In this document: positions 55,453-64,000 of the stretch, one piece after another | Numbering within the stretch: position 1 is the first letter of the stretch | Layout: every line of letters starts with the position of its first letter | NCBI RefSeq assembly: GCF_000314855.2 | Contig: NZ_KB233222.1 | Span: 1,808,774-1,872,773 of the forward strand | Length of the DNA: 64,000 nt | Source: Providencia burhodogranariea DSM 19968 | GTDB taxonomy: Bacteria; Pseudomonadota; Gammaproteobacteria; Enterobacterales; Enterobacteriaceae | Reading direction: 5' to 3' | The notes under the pieces: generated by a model | Databases searched by the model: none | What the model was told of the DNA's origin: nothing | What the model saw: the letters and a program-made list of their open reading frames with translations, nothing else | Program-made: the position numbers and the translations under genes

Positions 55453-56325
55453 TTATTTCGATAACAAACTCATCGCGCGCCATCGATAATAAAATAGCGC
55501 ACTCAAAATAAGAATACAGCCTATTATTTGAATCAGTGGCATTCGCTCGTGATACCAAATTGCAGCAACAAATACTGTCATGACAGGTTCGAGGACCATA
55601 ATAATAGCGGCATTCGCAGTCGTTGTATTTTTCTGCCCAATTAATTGTAAAATAAAGCGTAAGCTTGTGGCAATCACCACACTAGCAACGAACCACATTA
55701 ATGTTGTCGTGGTCAATGTCGTTGGCCACTCTTCTAAAAAAAAGGAAAGAATTAATCCCACGAAGCCAGTTCAGGCTAATTGGATAGTGGTTAGAGGGAG
55801 TAATGGAACACTGCGAGTATACAGGCTGGTATAACAAAAATAAATCGCCTGCACAATTGCCGCCGCTAAAAACCAGAGTTGGCTACTTTTAAACTGAACT
55901 TGCCCTGTAAAAAGGGTCAAACAAGCGAGACCTAATATGGCGATAGGCAAAGCCTCCCAAAAGTATCGGCTAGGCCTAATCTTTAAAATTACCCACCCAA
56001 CTAAAGGCACAAACAGCATCGCTAAGCTCATGATAAATGCACCTTCGCCAATAGAATCCGTAGTAGCGACTGCGTAAATCCATAAAACTAAATTTAATGC
56101 CATCCAACCGCCCGTCATCATAATACTGGGGAGCTGTTTTAAGCGAATTTGATTGTGTTTACCTCGGCAAAAAGGCAATAAAATAATAGCTGCAAGTAAA
56201 AAACGACTGCCTAAGAAAGCAAATATTGGCATTTCTTGTACGGCTTCACGAGAAAAAACCCATCCCCATGCGGCGATAAATGTTGTCAGCACTAAGAATA
56301 GTTCGGCCTTTCTTTGTGGCTGCAT
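55453..56325 (-). pseudogene. EamA/DMT-family transporter interrupted by one in-frame TGA
   Basis: Codons 1-184 encode a membrane protein of the drug/metabolite transporter family (FIAAWGWVFSREAVQEMP, then FLGSRFLLAAIILLPF). A TGA follows at 55771-55773, after which the same frame continues for 105 residues with the second EamA repeat (SLRFILQLIGQKNT, then MVLEPVMTVFVAAIWYHERM). Together they give a normal 290-residue protein with ten membrane segments. The stop replaces one residue in QLA-x-TGFVGL, where a Trp is common, so a TGG to TGA change is likely. No frameshift is needed. Either a recent pseudogene, a sequencing error or readthrough. Confidence 0.85.
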
Positions 56326-56521
56326 GTTGTATTCTGCCTATCAATGATAATTTTGTTACCATTATCATACTGCGTATATGTTTTATACCAATCAATATTT
56401 CATATCAAAGGCCTCAATATCCGTACCTTAAGCACAATTTAAGACCTTCAAAATAAAAAGATATTCTTCTATCAATGGGGATATAACACAATAAACGCGC
56501 CAATTTTTCTTTATGGCTCAT

Positions 56522-56589
56522 AAAAAAACCGGATGATAACATGAGCTTATAATTGGTTAGCCAACTTTATAAGTCTCGTCATCATCCAG
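56522..56589 (-). terminator. Terminator of the DASS carrier gene
   Basis: A long hairpin: GGATGAT (56531-56537) pairs with ATCATCC (56581-56587), CTTATAA with TTATAAG further in, and TTGG/CCAA at the tip. On the minus strand seven T follow. Confidence 0.75.
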
Positions 56590-56621
56590 TTATTTATTGC
56601 TGTCGCTGACTGACTAAACAA

Positions 56622-58094
56622 TCACCAATAACCAAGGAATTTCCACCACACACTCCCTAACCCGATCCAAATAATCAAGTTCACCACGCTCATGACAAAC
56701 CCAACTTTCCACCATTCACTAAGGGTGGTATAACCCGAGCCAAAGATAATCGGTGCTGTCCCTGTTCCATAATGCGTTAGAGACATCATTAATGATGATG
56801 AAAACGCTAACGTTAAACCCAACAGCATCGGCGGTGCACCAAGGGCTAAGCCTGCGGCAAAGAAGGCCGCAAACATTGCAGTAATGTGTGCAGTGGTACT
56901 GGCAAAGAAATAGTGTGAATAAACATAAATCAGCACCAGTATTAGCGCGCCCCAAACCCAGCTGACTCCCATATTATCGATTGAGGTCCCCACAGAGATT
57001 GACATCCATTTGATCAATCCAAGTTTTCCTAAAAAACTGGCCATCATGACAAGTGCTGCAAACCACACCACTGTATCCCAAGCCCCTTTGTTCTTCAGTA
57101 CGTCATCCCAACTAATGACTCCTGTCGCCAACAAAATACCTAAACCAATGAACGCGGCTGTGGTTGGGTTAATACTATAATTTGGGCCAAATAACATTGC
57201 AGGCACACCTGCCCACATTAAAAGTAACAGTAAGAAAACGCCGAGTGTAATAACTTCAGGTAATGAGATAGACCCTAACTGTTTTAAACGTTCCTTGGCA
57301 AAATGGGGAGCATTTGGCGTTGAGGTGATTTCAGGTTTATACATAAAATAGATGACTAATGGCATCAAAATTAAAGACACCAAAGCAGGTACAAATGCAG
57401 CAACCGCCCACATTGCCCAAGTTAGTTCATTAGCTCCCCCAGCCTCACTCACAATTAAACTGACAATTAATGGGTTGGGAGCTGTTGCTGTAATAAACAT
57501 CGCAGATGTAATTGGGTTAATGTTGTAGTTGACTAACGAAAGATATCGACCAATTTTTCCTGTAGTGCCATCATCCGCTTTGGAGCCAAAACTATCGGCA
57601 ATCGAGCGCATAATGGGGTGCATGATACCACCACCACGTGCTGTATTACTGGGGGTAACGGGTGCTAATAAAGTCTCAGCAATTGCAAGTGAATAAGCAA
57701 TTCCTAACGTTTTTTTACCAAATAAAGAAATAACATAATAGCCAATGCGCGCGCCTAATCCGGTTTTATTTAGGCTCATGGAGACCATGATAGAAATACC
57801 AATTAACCAAATAAGGTCATTGGAGAATCCACTCAATGCGTCTGCTATAGCAGCTTTTGTTGAGTCAGGATTAGTGACACCCGTGACCGCAACTAAAGCA
57901 ATCGCGATAATGGCAACACCACCGATAGGCAACGCTTTACCAATAATAGCGACAATGGTACCAACAAAAAGTGCTAATAAATGCCAAGCGTCAGGATTAA
58001 CCCCCTCAGGAACAGGGATCAAAAACCAAATAATCAACGTAATTAAAACTGCGATTAATGTAGGTACAGGCTTTAACGGGGTTAGTTTATTCAT
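56622..58094 (-). CDS. DASS-family di/tricarboxylate carrier
   Basis: A 490-residue inner-membrane transporter with about 12 segments. The paired SNT-type motifs are LAPVTPSNTARGGG near residue 147 and LTHYGTGTAPIIFGSG near residue 450. It belongs to the same superfamily as YbhI and CitT but is clearly distinct from the ybhI product at 46318-47751. Substrate (succinate, tartrate, malate or citrate) cannot be fixed. Monocistronic, with a terminator downstream and a 790-base spacer upstream. Confidence 0.88.
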   Translation of the reverse strand: MNKLTPLKPVPTLIAVLITLIIWFLIPVPEGVNPDAWHLLALFVGTIVAIIGKALPIGGVAIIAIALVAVTGVTNPDSTKAAIADALSGFSNDLIWLIGISIMVSMSLNKTGLGARIGYYVISLFGKKTLGIAYSLAIAETLLAPVTPSNTARGGGIMHPIMRSIADSFGSKADDGTTGKIGRYLSLVNYNINPITSAMFITATAPNPLIVSLIVSEAGGANELTWAMWAVAAFVPALVSLILMPLVIYFMYKPEITSTPNAPHFAKERLKQLGSISLPEVITLGVFLLLLLMWAGVPAMLFGPNYSINPTTAAFIGLGILLATGVISWDDVLKNKGAWDTVVWFAALVMMASFLGKLGLIKWMSISVGTSIDNMGVSWVWGALILVLIYVYSHYFFASTTAHITAMFAAFFAAGLALGAPPMLLGLTLAFSSSLMMSLTHYGTGTAPIIFGSGYTTLSEWWKVGFVMSVVNLIIWIGLGSVWWKFLGYW

Positions 58095-58884
58095 ATCAGG
58101 TATCCATACACATTTTTAATTTAAAAATTAACAAATATTATTGATATCTTTTTATCTTTAAAAACATGTTAGCTAAATATCGACAACAAACTTTGATCGT
58201 TATCATTAAGTTAAGGAAATTTACATATAAAAAATGTATTTAGTTTAATAACAATAGGTAATTAATTATTTCAGTAACTGAATTATAAAATTTAACATAA
58301 ATTTAGCATTTAATTAATCATGTCATTTGTTTAAGTAACTACCAATTAGAATTGCTATTCTCAAATACATTTTTATATAAAAATCAATTAACACTTAATA
58401 ATCACCAAAAATCAGATGCATCCTAACAACCCTAATATACAAAAAAATTATGTTTTTTTATATTGCAGTTAACAAAAATGAAGGCTGAATCGCATTATTC
58501 ATATAAATAAGATTTATTATCTGATACCGCATTAAATAACAAGTTTTTATGACCATAAAAATAATTTTTAAATAATCAATTATTAAGCGTCACCCTGCAA
58601 ATCATAATACGGCGACTTCGATTAAATAAGCCAGGCATGAAATTATAGAAACAATACTCTACAAAATTCGATTGACATTCATTCGATAAGAAAAGATAGG
58701 CAGAGAATAATGATGCTCGACTCCCTCAGCACAATCGACAGCTCTGTAGCTTGAAGAATGACGAAAATATTTGATTGTGCTCTACAATTATCATTAGATT
58801 AAATTTCATACACATTATGATTATTTAATCTAATCTTAACGGTGGATGTACTCTAAATAAAATGTTTTTCCTGAGGGAATATAG
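58095..58884. other. AT-rich divergent spacer between the DASS carrier and cutA
   Basis: 790 bases with no convincing reading frame, tRNA or strong hairpin. It presumably holds both promoters. Confidence 0.4.
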
Positions 58885-59232
58885 ATGAAAAAAAGTGGTA
58901 GCAGTAATGATAATGCACAACAACCTTGCCTTGTTTTATGCACAACAAACAATCAAAACAACGCCATTAAAATCGCACAAATGCTATTGGATAGACACCT
59001 TGCAGCCTGTGTTTCTTTGTTACCTGAGCTAACTTCTATTTATCGGTGGAAGGATGATATCACTCAAGATAAAGAAATTTTGATATTAATTAAATCTATC
59101 CATAAAAATCAAACTGAGTTGTTTGACGCTATTAAAGAAATTCATCCTTATGAAACACCTGAACTCATTAGTCTTGATTTAGAACACGTTGATGGAGGTT
59201 ATTTAGACTGGTTAATAAAATCGATGAAATGA
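58885..59232 (+). CDS. cutA: CutA divalent-cation tolerance protein
   Basis: A 115-residue trimeric, ferredoxin-like protein of the CutA1 family (E. coli CutA 112). Conserved stretches are VLCTTNNQNNAIKIAQMLL, HLAACVSLLPELTSIYRWKDDI and the C-terminal HPYETPELISLDLEHVDGGYLDWL. Family members bind copper and are linked, not always convincingly, to copper tolerance. In E. coli it neighbours dsbD; here it stands alone. GAGGGA lies before the ATG. Confidence 0.93.
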   Translation: MKKSGSSNDNAQQPCLVLCTTNNQNNAIKIAQMLLDRHLAACVSLLPELTSIYRWKDDITQDKEILILIKSIHKNQTELFDAIKEIHPYETPELISLDLEHVDGGYLDWLIKSMK

Positions 59233-59796
59233 GCAAAATTGCTATTTATAGCAAAAGTAATGAGTGGTATATGTCACTGACAAATGAAGCTATTGCTACC
59301 AAAAAATAGAGGAAGGATAAAAGATACAATGACTCTAGATACTGGGTCATGTAATCTATTTTCATAACAGATTTATATGCATTAAAGTATAATGAATGCA
59401 AAGAGTAGATAATCTTTGATATACATTTACTTATATACTAAATAATTTTAGGTGCATATAAGCGGCCAGCGAAGCTATCCTGATGAACAAAGGTCACGTT
59501 GTGATTCGGATAGCTAAGCCTTATTATTTGGTTGCAGTATCGGTTCCGGTTTGCAAATTAGTGATTGATTCTGGTGTTTTAATCGTTTCGTGACATGTCA
59601 CGACTTTTATATTTGAAAGACAAAAAACCATTAATAATCAAATAACTACTAACAAAACAATCTCATTACAAACCAAATGTTTTAAATATCATATATACTG
59701 TAATCAATAACAATAATATCATGCATTGGTTTGTTAAACTTATTGACTAACAGCTTCTAGATATTGTGTTATGAGTCGTTTATATTCCCGAAATAA
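59233..59796. other. Spacer with hairpin and second copy of the palindrome element
   Basis: AGCTATCC (59473-59480) pairs with GGATAGCT (59508-59515). From 59553 the sequence TGCAAATTAG, then GGTG...TTAAT (from 59573) leads into the 16-base palindrome TCGTGACATGTCACGA (59588-59603) followed by CTTTTAT. This resembles 7558-7648. A short hairpin TTGCTA/TAGCAA (59239-59254) just after cutA may act as its weak terminator. No coding sequence seen. Confidence 0.4.
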
Positions 59797-59829
59797 TTTA
59801 ACCCTCACTTTCATTCGCTGAGGGCTAAA
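59797..59829 (-). terminator. Terminator of the betIBA operon
   Basis: CCCTCA (59802-59807) pairs with TGAGGG (59819-59824), extended by TTTA/TAAA across one mismatch. On the minus strand it is followed by TTAAATTATTT. It lies 12 bases after the betA stop. Confidence 0.7.
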
Positions 59830-59840
59830 TAGTCGAAAAC

Positions 59841-61517
59841 TTACCGAACTGATGTTTGACGCACCGGCGTTTCACCCGCCGTATAATAGCTGGCATTACT
59901 TGTCGCTAACGGCTTTCGCCCACGAATTTTATCCGCCATTTTTTCTGCTATCATAATCGTCGTGGCATTCAGATTACCTGTAATAATCAAAGGCATAATC
60001 GAAGCATCAATTACTCTGAGATTTTCAATACCGTGCACACGCCCTGCACCATCAACCACCGCCAGATCATCATTACCCATCTTACATGTTCCACAAGGAT
60101 GGAAAGCTGTTTCAGCACGTTCACGCACAAATGTATCAAGCTCTTCATCTGTCTGAATATGCTTACCAGGGCTAATTTCTTCCCCGCGATAAGGATCAAG
60201 GGCTGGTTGAGCCATAATTTCACGCGTAATGCGAATTCCAGCACGGAACTCTTCCCAATCCTGTTGGCTAGACATGTAATTAAACAAGATATTTGGGTGC
60301 TGACGTGGGTCGGTTGATTTTAATCTTACGCACCCTCGACTTGGTGAACGCATTGACCCAACATGTGCTTGAAAACCATGTAAATTTACTGCATTACTTC
60401 CATTATAGTTAATCGCAACGGGTAAAAAGTGAAATTGAATATTTGGCCATGCAAATTTGTCGCTTGTGCGAATAAATCCACCCGCTTCAAATTGGTTGCT
60501 AGCACCGACGCCTGTGCCTTTAAATAACCACTGTGCACCAATCATTGGCTGGTTATACCATTTTAGTGCAGGATAGAGCGAGACGGGTTGCTTACACTCA
60601 TATTGTAAATACATCTCAAGATGGTCTTGTAAGTTCTTTCCCACACCAGGTAATACATGTACTGCCGGAATATTAAACTCACTAAGTACATCTTCAGGCC
60701 CAATGCCTGAACGCTGTAATATTTGAGGAGAGGCTATCGCCCCTGCACATAACAGTACTTCTTTCCGCACTTTAGCCCGCGTTGCCGTTTGGCTATCGCC
60801 CTTAAAAAACTTAACACCAATCGCTTTTTTGCCTTCAAACTCAATCACATCAGTGGTTGCATGCGTCACAATGGTTAAGTTTTTACGCAGCTTAGCTTGA
60901 TCCAAATAACCTCGAGCTGTGCTAGCGCGACGCCCATTTGGCGTAACCGTTCTGTCCATTGGGCCAAAACCTTCTTGCTGGTAACCATTAAGATCATCAG
61001 TTTGTGGGTAACCCGCTTGGACACCAGCCTCTACCATGGCATGAAATAGCACATTGTTGCCATTTTTGGGTGTTGTGACACTCACAGGGCCTTGACCACC
61101 ATGATAGTCATTTTCACCAATATCGCGTGTTTCCGCTTTTCGGAAATACGGTAAACAATTGAGGTAATTCCAATCTTCTAGGCCCGGAGCCTCCGCCCAT
61201 CCATCAAAATCCATTGCATTGCCACGGATGTAGCACATACCATTGATTAAAGATGAACCACCAAGACCTTTGCCTCGGCCACATTCCATACGGCGGTTGT
61301 TCATATGCGGTTCAGGCTCTGTTTCATAAGCCCAATTGTAGCGTTTACCCTGTAGCGGGTAAGCTAAAGCGGCTGGCATTTGTGTGCGAAAATCGAACCT
61401 GTAGTCCGGTCCTCCAGCTTCAAGGAGCAGCACAGTAACATCAGAATCTTCTGTCAGGCGAGTAGCAAGAACGTTACCGGCTGAACCAGCACCGATAATA
61501 ATGTAGTCATAGACCAT
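59841..61517 (-). CDS. betA: Choline dehydrogenase
   Basis: A 558-residue FAD-dependent GMC oxidoreductase that oxidises choline to betaine aldehyde at the membrane (E. coli BetA 556). The FAD-binding [15 protein letters not shown] is at the N-terminus, [20 protein letters not shown] near residue 83 is the GMC signature 1, [15 protein letters not shown] near residue 258 is signature 2, and the catalytic His residues lie in [11 protein letters not shown] and [16 protein letters not shown] lies 6 bases before the ATG at 61517; eight upstream residues were trimmed. Third gene of betI-betB-betA. Confidence 0.97.
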   Translation of the reverse strand: MVYDYIIIGAGSAGNVLATRLTEDSDVTVLLLEAGGPDYRFDFRTQMPAALAYPLQGKRYNWAYETEPEPHMNNRRMECGRGKGLGGSSLINGMCYIRGNAMDFDGWAEAPGLEDWNYLNCLPYFRKAETRDIGENDYHGGQGPVSVTTPKNGNNVLFHAMVEAGVQAGYPQTDDLNGYQQEGFGPMDRTVTPNGRRASTARGYLDQAKLRKNLTIVTHATTDVIEFEGKKAIGVKFFKGDSQTATRAKVRKEVLLCAGAIASPQILQRSGIGPEDVLSEFNIPAVHVLPGVGKNLQDHLEMYLQYECKQPVSLYPALKWYNQPMIGAQWLFKGTGVGASNQFEAGGFIRTSDKFAWPNIQFHFLPVAINYNGSNAVNLHGFQAHVGSMRSPSRGCVRLKSTDPRQHPNILFNYMSSQQDWEEFRAGIRITREIMAQPALDPYRGEEISPGKHIQTDEELDTFVRERAETAFHPCGTCKMGNDDLAVVDGAGRVHGIENLRVIDASIMPLIITGNLNATTIMIAEKMADKIRGRKPLATSNASYYTAGETPVRQTSVR

Positions 61518-61556
61518 TGTTATCTCCTCTGTTTCAGTCAAATTAAAAATATGAAA

Positions 61557-63035
61557 TTAAAAAACGGATGTAAATTCTCCTAATTCAACTTGGACTGATT
61601 TTATTTGAGTGTAGTTTTGTAGTGTTACCAAACCATTTTCACGACCCACTCCTGAATGTTTATAACCACCAACAGGCATTTGCGCAGGCGATTCGCCCCA
61701 TGAATTGATCCAGCAGATACCCGCTTCTAATTGGTGAATGACACGATGTGCACGTGAAATATCACATGTCACAATTCCCGCAGCCAATCCGTATACTGTA
61801 TTATTTGCTCGGTCGATAACTTCATCTTCGGACTGGTAGCTTAAAATGCTCATCACTGGACCAAAGATCTCTTCTTGCGTTATCTGCATATCATCTGTGC
61901 AATCGGTAAATACCGTCGGTAATACATAAGCCCCTTGAGCGAAGTCACCTTCAGTTAAACGCGTGCCGCCACAAAGCAATCTAGCACCTTGCTGCTTACC
62001 AATATCGATATAACGCAGTACATTTTCCATATGTGCAAAACTGACTAATGGACCAAAGTTGGTTTCAGCATCGACAGGCGAACCAATTTTAATGCGAGCT
62101 ACTCGTTGCGCTATTTTCTCTTCAAATTGCGCTTTTAAGCTTTCGGGAATAAAGACTCGAGTCCCATTGGTACAGACTTGCCCTGAGCTATAGAAGTTCG
62201 CCATCATGGCAATATCAGCAGCTTTATCGAGATCGGCATCATCAAAAATAATCAACGGGGATTTACCGCCTAATTCCATGGTGACGTCTTTCAATGTTGA
62301 ACTTGACGCATTCGCCATGACTTTTTTACCGGTTGCGACTCCCCCCGTAAATGACACTTTGGCGATACCGGGATGTTCAGTTAACCACTGACCGACCTCG
62401 CTACCACTACCTGTTACAACGTTAAATACGCCGGCTGGTAAACCCGCCTCATGATAGATTTCTGCTAATTTAAGCGCTGTTAGTGATGTGACTTCACTTG
62501 GTTTAAATAGCATGGCATTACCCGCAGCCAATGCGGGAGCTGACTTCCAAAGGGCAATTTGAATTGGATAATTCCACGCGCCAATACCTGCAACAACACC
62601 TAATGGTTCGCGACGTGTATAGACGAATGCACTATCGCGCAATGGAATTTGCTCTCCTTCAAGTGCTGGTATAAGTCCAGCATAGTATTCCAGCACATCT
62701 GCACCCGTCACAATATCGACATAACGTGTCTCAGACAGTGGCTTTCCTGTATCAAGCGTTTCAAGATGAGCTAATTCATCATTGCGTTCACGCAAAATAT
62801 CTACCGCTCGGCGTAAAATACGTGAGCGCTCCATTGCGGTCATTGCAGCCCAAATTTTTTGACCTTGTTTCGCGCTTTCCACTGCCCAATTAATATCCTC
62901 GCGACTTGCAGACTGCAAGCGAGCAATTACTTCACCATTAGATGGATTAATTGCATCAAATTGACCGCTTTCAGGTTCTGAGCTGTCAACATAGCCACCA
63001 TGAATATAAAGCTTATGTAATTGTGGGTTGTGCAT
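61557..63035 (-). CDS. betB: Betaine aldehyde dehydrogenase
   Basis: This 492-residue NAD+-dependent aldehyde dehydrogenase makes glycine betaine from betaine aldehyde (E. coli 490). The NAD-binding [20 protein letters not shown], catalytic Glu in [16 protein letters not shown] and catalytic Cys in [11 protein letters not shown] are all present. AAGGAG precedes the ATG at 63035 by 6 bases. It lies 39 bases before betA and 29 bases after betI. Confidence 0.97.
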   Translation of the reverse strand: MHNPQLHKLYIHGGYVDSSEPESGQFDAINPSNGEVIARLQSASREDINWAVESAKQGQKIWAAMTAMERSRILRRAVDILRERNDELAHLETLDTGKPLSETRYVDIVTGADVLEYYAGLIPALEGEQIPLRDSAFVYTRREPLGVVAGIGAWNYPIQIALWKSAPALAAGNAMLFKPSEVTSLTALKLAEIYHEAGLPAGVFNVVTGSGSEVGQWLTEHPGIAKVSFTGGVATGKKVMANASSSTLKDVTMELGGKSPLIIFDDADLDKAADIAMMANFYSSGQVCTNGTRVFIPESLKAQFEEKIAQRVARIKIGSPVDAETNFGPLVSFAHMENVLRYIDIGKQQGARLLCGGTRLTEGDFAQGAYVLPTVFTDCTDDMQITQEEIFGPVMSILSYQSEDEVIDRANNTVYGLAAGIVTCDISRAHRVIHQLEAGICWINSWGESPAQMPVGGYKHSGVGRENGLVTLQNYTQIKSVQVELGEFTSVF

Positions 63036-63064
63036 AATTTCTCCTTCCAATTAAATACTGTGGT

Positions 63065-63661
63065 CTAAAGCTCCCCATGCCTATTCAGTTGCATATCGAT
63101 ATATTCATTCGTAATAGTAAGTGCGTCAGTTAATGGGAAAACTTCATTACTTAATGCACTACGCAGCCATAAGCCATCAATCAATGCCGCTAACCCTTTC
63201 GCTGCCATACGCGCTGATTGTTTATCTAGCACACGGGAAAACTCATAACTAAGATTCGAATACAACCGTCTATCATTCACTTGCTGTAATCGATTTAGAT
63301 TAGGTTGGTGCATACTACTTGCCCAAAATGCTAACCATGTCTTCATGGCGGCTTCGCTGATTTGTGATGAATCAAAGTTGCCTTCAACTATCGCTTGGAT
63401 GCGCAACTTAGGCTCAGCATCACTTAGCATTCGTAAACGCATCGCCACTGCAAAGCCTAATTGGTATTGAATGTGGCGCATGGTTGCTTCTAACAATCCA
63501 TTTTTATCGCGAAAGTAATGACTAATGATCCCCGTTGATAACCCTGCTTTTCGGGCAATTAAAACAATACTCGCTTCTTGCATGCCCACTTCGTTAATGA
63601 CCTCAAGCGTTGCTTGAATTAATTGCTGCTTACGTATCGATTGCATTCCTATCTTTGGCAT
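63065..63661 (-). CDS. betI: TetR-family repressor BetI
   Basis: A 198-residue choline-responsive repressor. The N-terminal helix-turn-helix ([27 protein letters not shown]) is almost identical to E. coli BetI (195), which begins MPKLGMQSIRR where this begins [11 protein letters not shown]; that fixes the start at 63661. The ligand-binding helices include [20 protein letters not shown] and [16 protein letters not shown]. It should repress both betIBA and betT until choline is present. Confidence 0.96.
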   Translation of the reverse strand: MPKIGMQSIRKQQLIQATLEVINEVGMQEASIVLIARKAGLSTGIISHYFRDKNGLLEATMRHIQYQLGFAVAMRLRMLSDAEPKLRIQAIVEGNFDSSQISEAAMKTWLAFWASSMHQPNLNRLQQVNDRRLYSNLSYEFSRVLDKQSARMAAKGLAALIDGLWLRSALSNEVFPLTDALTITNEYIDMQLNRHGEL

Positions 63662-63711
63662 TATCTCTAGACCTAAAAATACAGTGAACACCTTCATTAA
63701 ACTTTTTTTTA

Positions 63712-63725
63712 ATTGAACATTCAAT
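63712..63725. promoter_or_regulatory. Probable BetI operator
   Basis: The dyad ATTGAACATTCAAT lies in the betI-betT divergent spacer, about 50 bases upstream of betI. From memory BetI sites in other gamma-proteobacteria contain a GAACGTTCAAT-like palindrome at the same location. Confidence 0.6.
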
Positions 63726-63869
63726 CAATATTAATTATATTTTATCACAATTCATTCACAAATTTAAGGGGGAGATAGGCGTGAAAACTTGAATCTTTGC
63801 TAAAGGATCAAACATTTAGCAAGGAATACAACTTTTAACTGTTAAATAAATAAAATTGTGGAACTGCCG

Positions 63870-64000
63870 ATGACAATTCAAAACAGTCCAAAAAATCAGC
63901 AGAAAGACAAATTAAATTCTGTGGTTTTTTTCACCTCCGCTGGTCTTATTCTAGCGTTTTCTTTTTTCACCATACTCATGACCGAAACAGCAAATCAATG
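63870..64000 (+). CDS. betT: Choline transporter BetT (N-terminal part, cut by window end)
   Basis: The first 43 codons are present. After a hydrophilic start (MTIQNSPKNQQKDKLN) comes the first membrane segment, SVVFFTSAGLILAFSFFTI, very close to E. coli BetT (INPVVFYTSAGLILLFSL). BetT is a BCCT-family proton-driven, high-affinity choline importer. The divergent position relative to betIBA is as in E. coli. GTGGA lies 7-8 bases before the ATG. Confidence 0.93.
   Translation, partial: MTIQNSPKNQQKDKLNSVVFFTSAGLILAFSFFTILMTETANQ

Overview
The window looks like a chromosomal segment of a Providencia-type enterobacterium (Morganellaceae). It has AT-rich spacers and the enterobacterial order uvrY-uvrC-pgsA-tRNA(Gly)-tRNA(Cys)-tRNA(Leu). 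It also carries a complete yhfSTU-php-yhfWXYZ cluster, the citAB/citCDEFXG citrate-fermentation locus and the betT/betIBA choline locus. Genus is inferred from gene content and protein resemblance, not from a database search. No prophage, transposase or CRISPR array was seen.

Layout. 1-7.2 kb: tail of an unknown gene, a cspA-type cold-shock gene, then a Fur-type regulated operon on the minus strand. That operon encodes a secreted hemophilin-like protein, a Slam/type XI secretion outer-membrane protein, a large TonB-dependent receptor and a dedicated TonB, and is probably a haem acquisition and secretion system. 7.2-8.4 kb: a long spacer with a palindromic element and a DUF305 copper-type periplasmic protein behind a CueR-like promoter with a 19-bp spacer. 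8.4-16 kb: the eight-gene yhf cluster of unknown pathway. 16-19.5 kb: small membrane, lipoprotein and secreted proteins. 19.5-23.2 kb: four tRNA genes (tRNA-Leu tandemly duplicated), pgsA, uvrC and a uvrY whose receiver domain has lost its phospho-acceptor aspartate. 23.5-36 kb: pepT, psiE, a GFA-family protein, a DUF2339 membrane protein, an AEC permease, a class II fructose-1,6-bisphosphatase, a DUF4822 protein, a Bacillus-like glucose dehydrogenase and dtpA.

36-49 kb: a candidate small RNA, a Sel1-repeat protein, then the citrate block. The CitA/CitB two-component system is divergent from citCDEFXG (citrate lyase ligase, three lyase subunits and two prosthetic-group enzymes), followed by ybhI (DASS carrier) and ybhH (PrpF-family isomerase). 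Citrate would be taken up, cleaved to acetate and oxaloacetate, and sensed by CitA. 49-51 kb: a two-gene RNA repair module (HD-Pnk end-healing enzyme plus RNA ligase). 51-58 kb: tandem repeats, a CitMHS citrate carrier, an Old Yellow Enzyme, a lipoprotein, an EamA transporter interrupted by one in-frame TGA, and another DASS carrier. An AT-rich motif is shared between the citA/citC and citMHS/OYE spacers and may link them under CitB. 58-64 kb: cutA, a second copy of the palindromic element, and betA-betB-betI divergent from betT (cut by the window end), for glycine betaine synthesis from choline.
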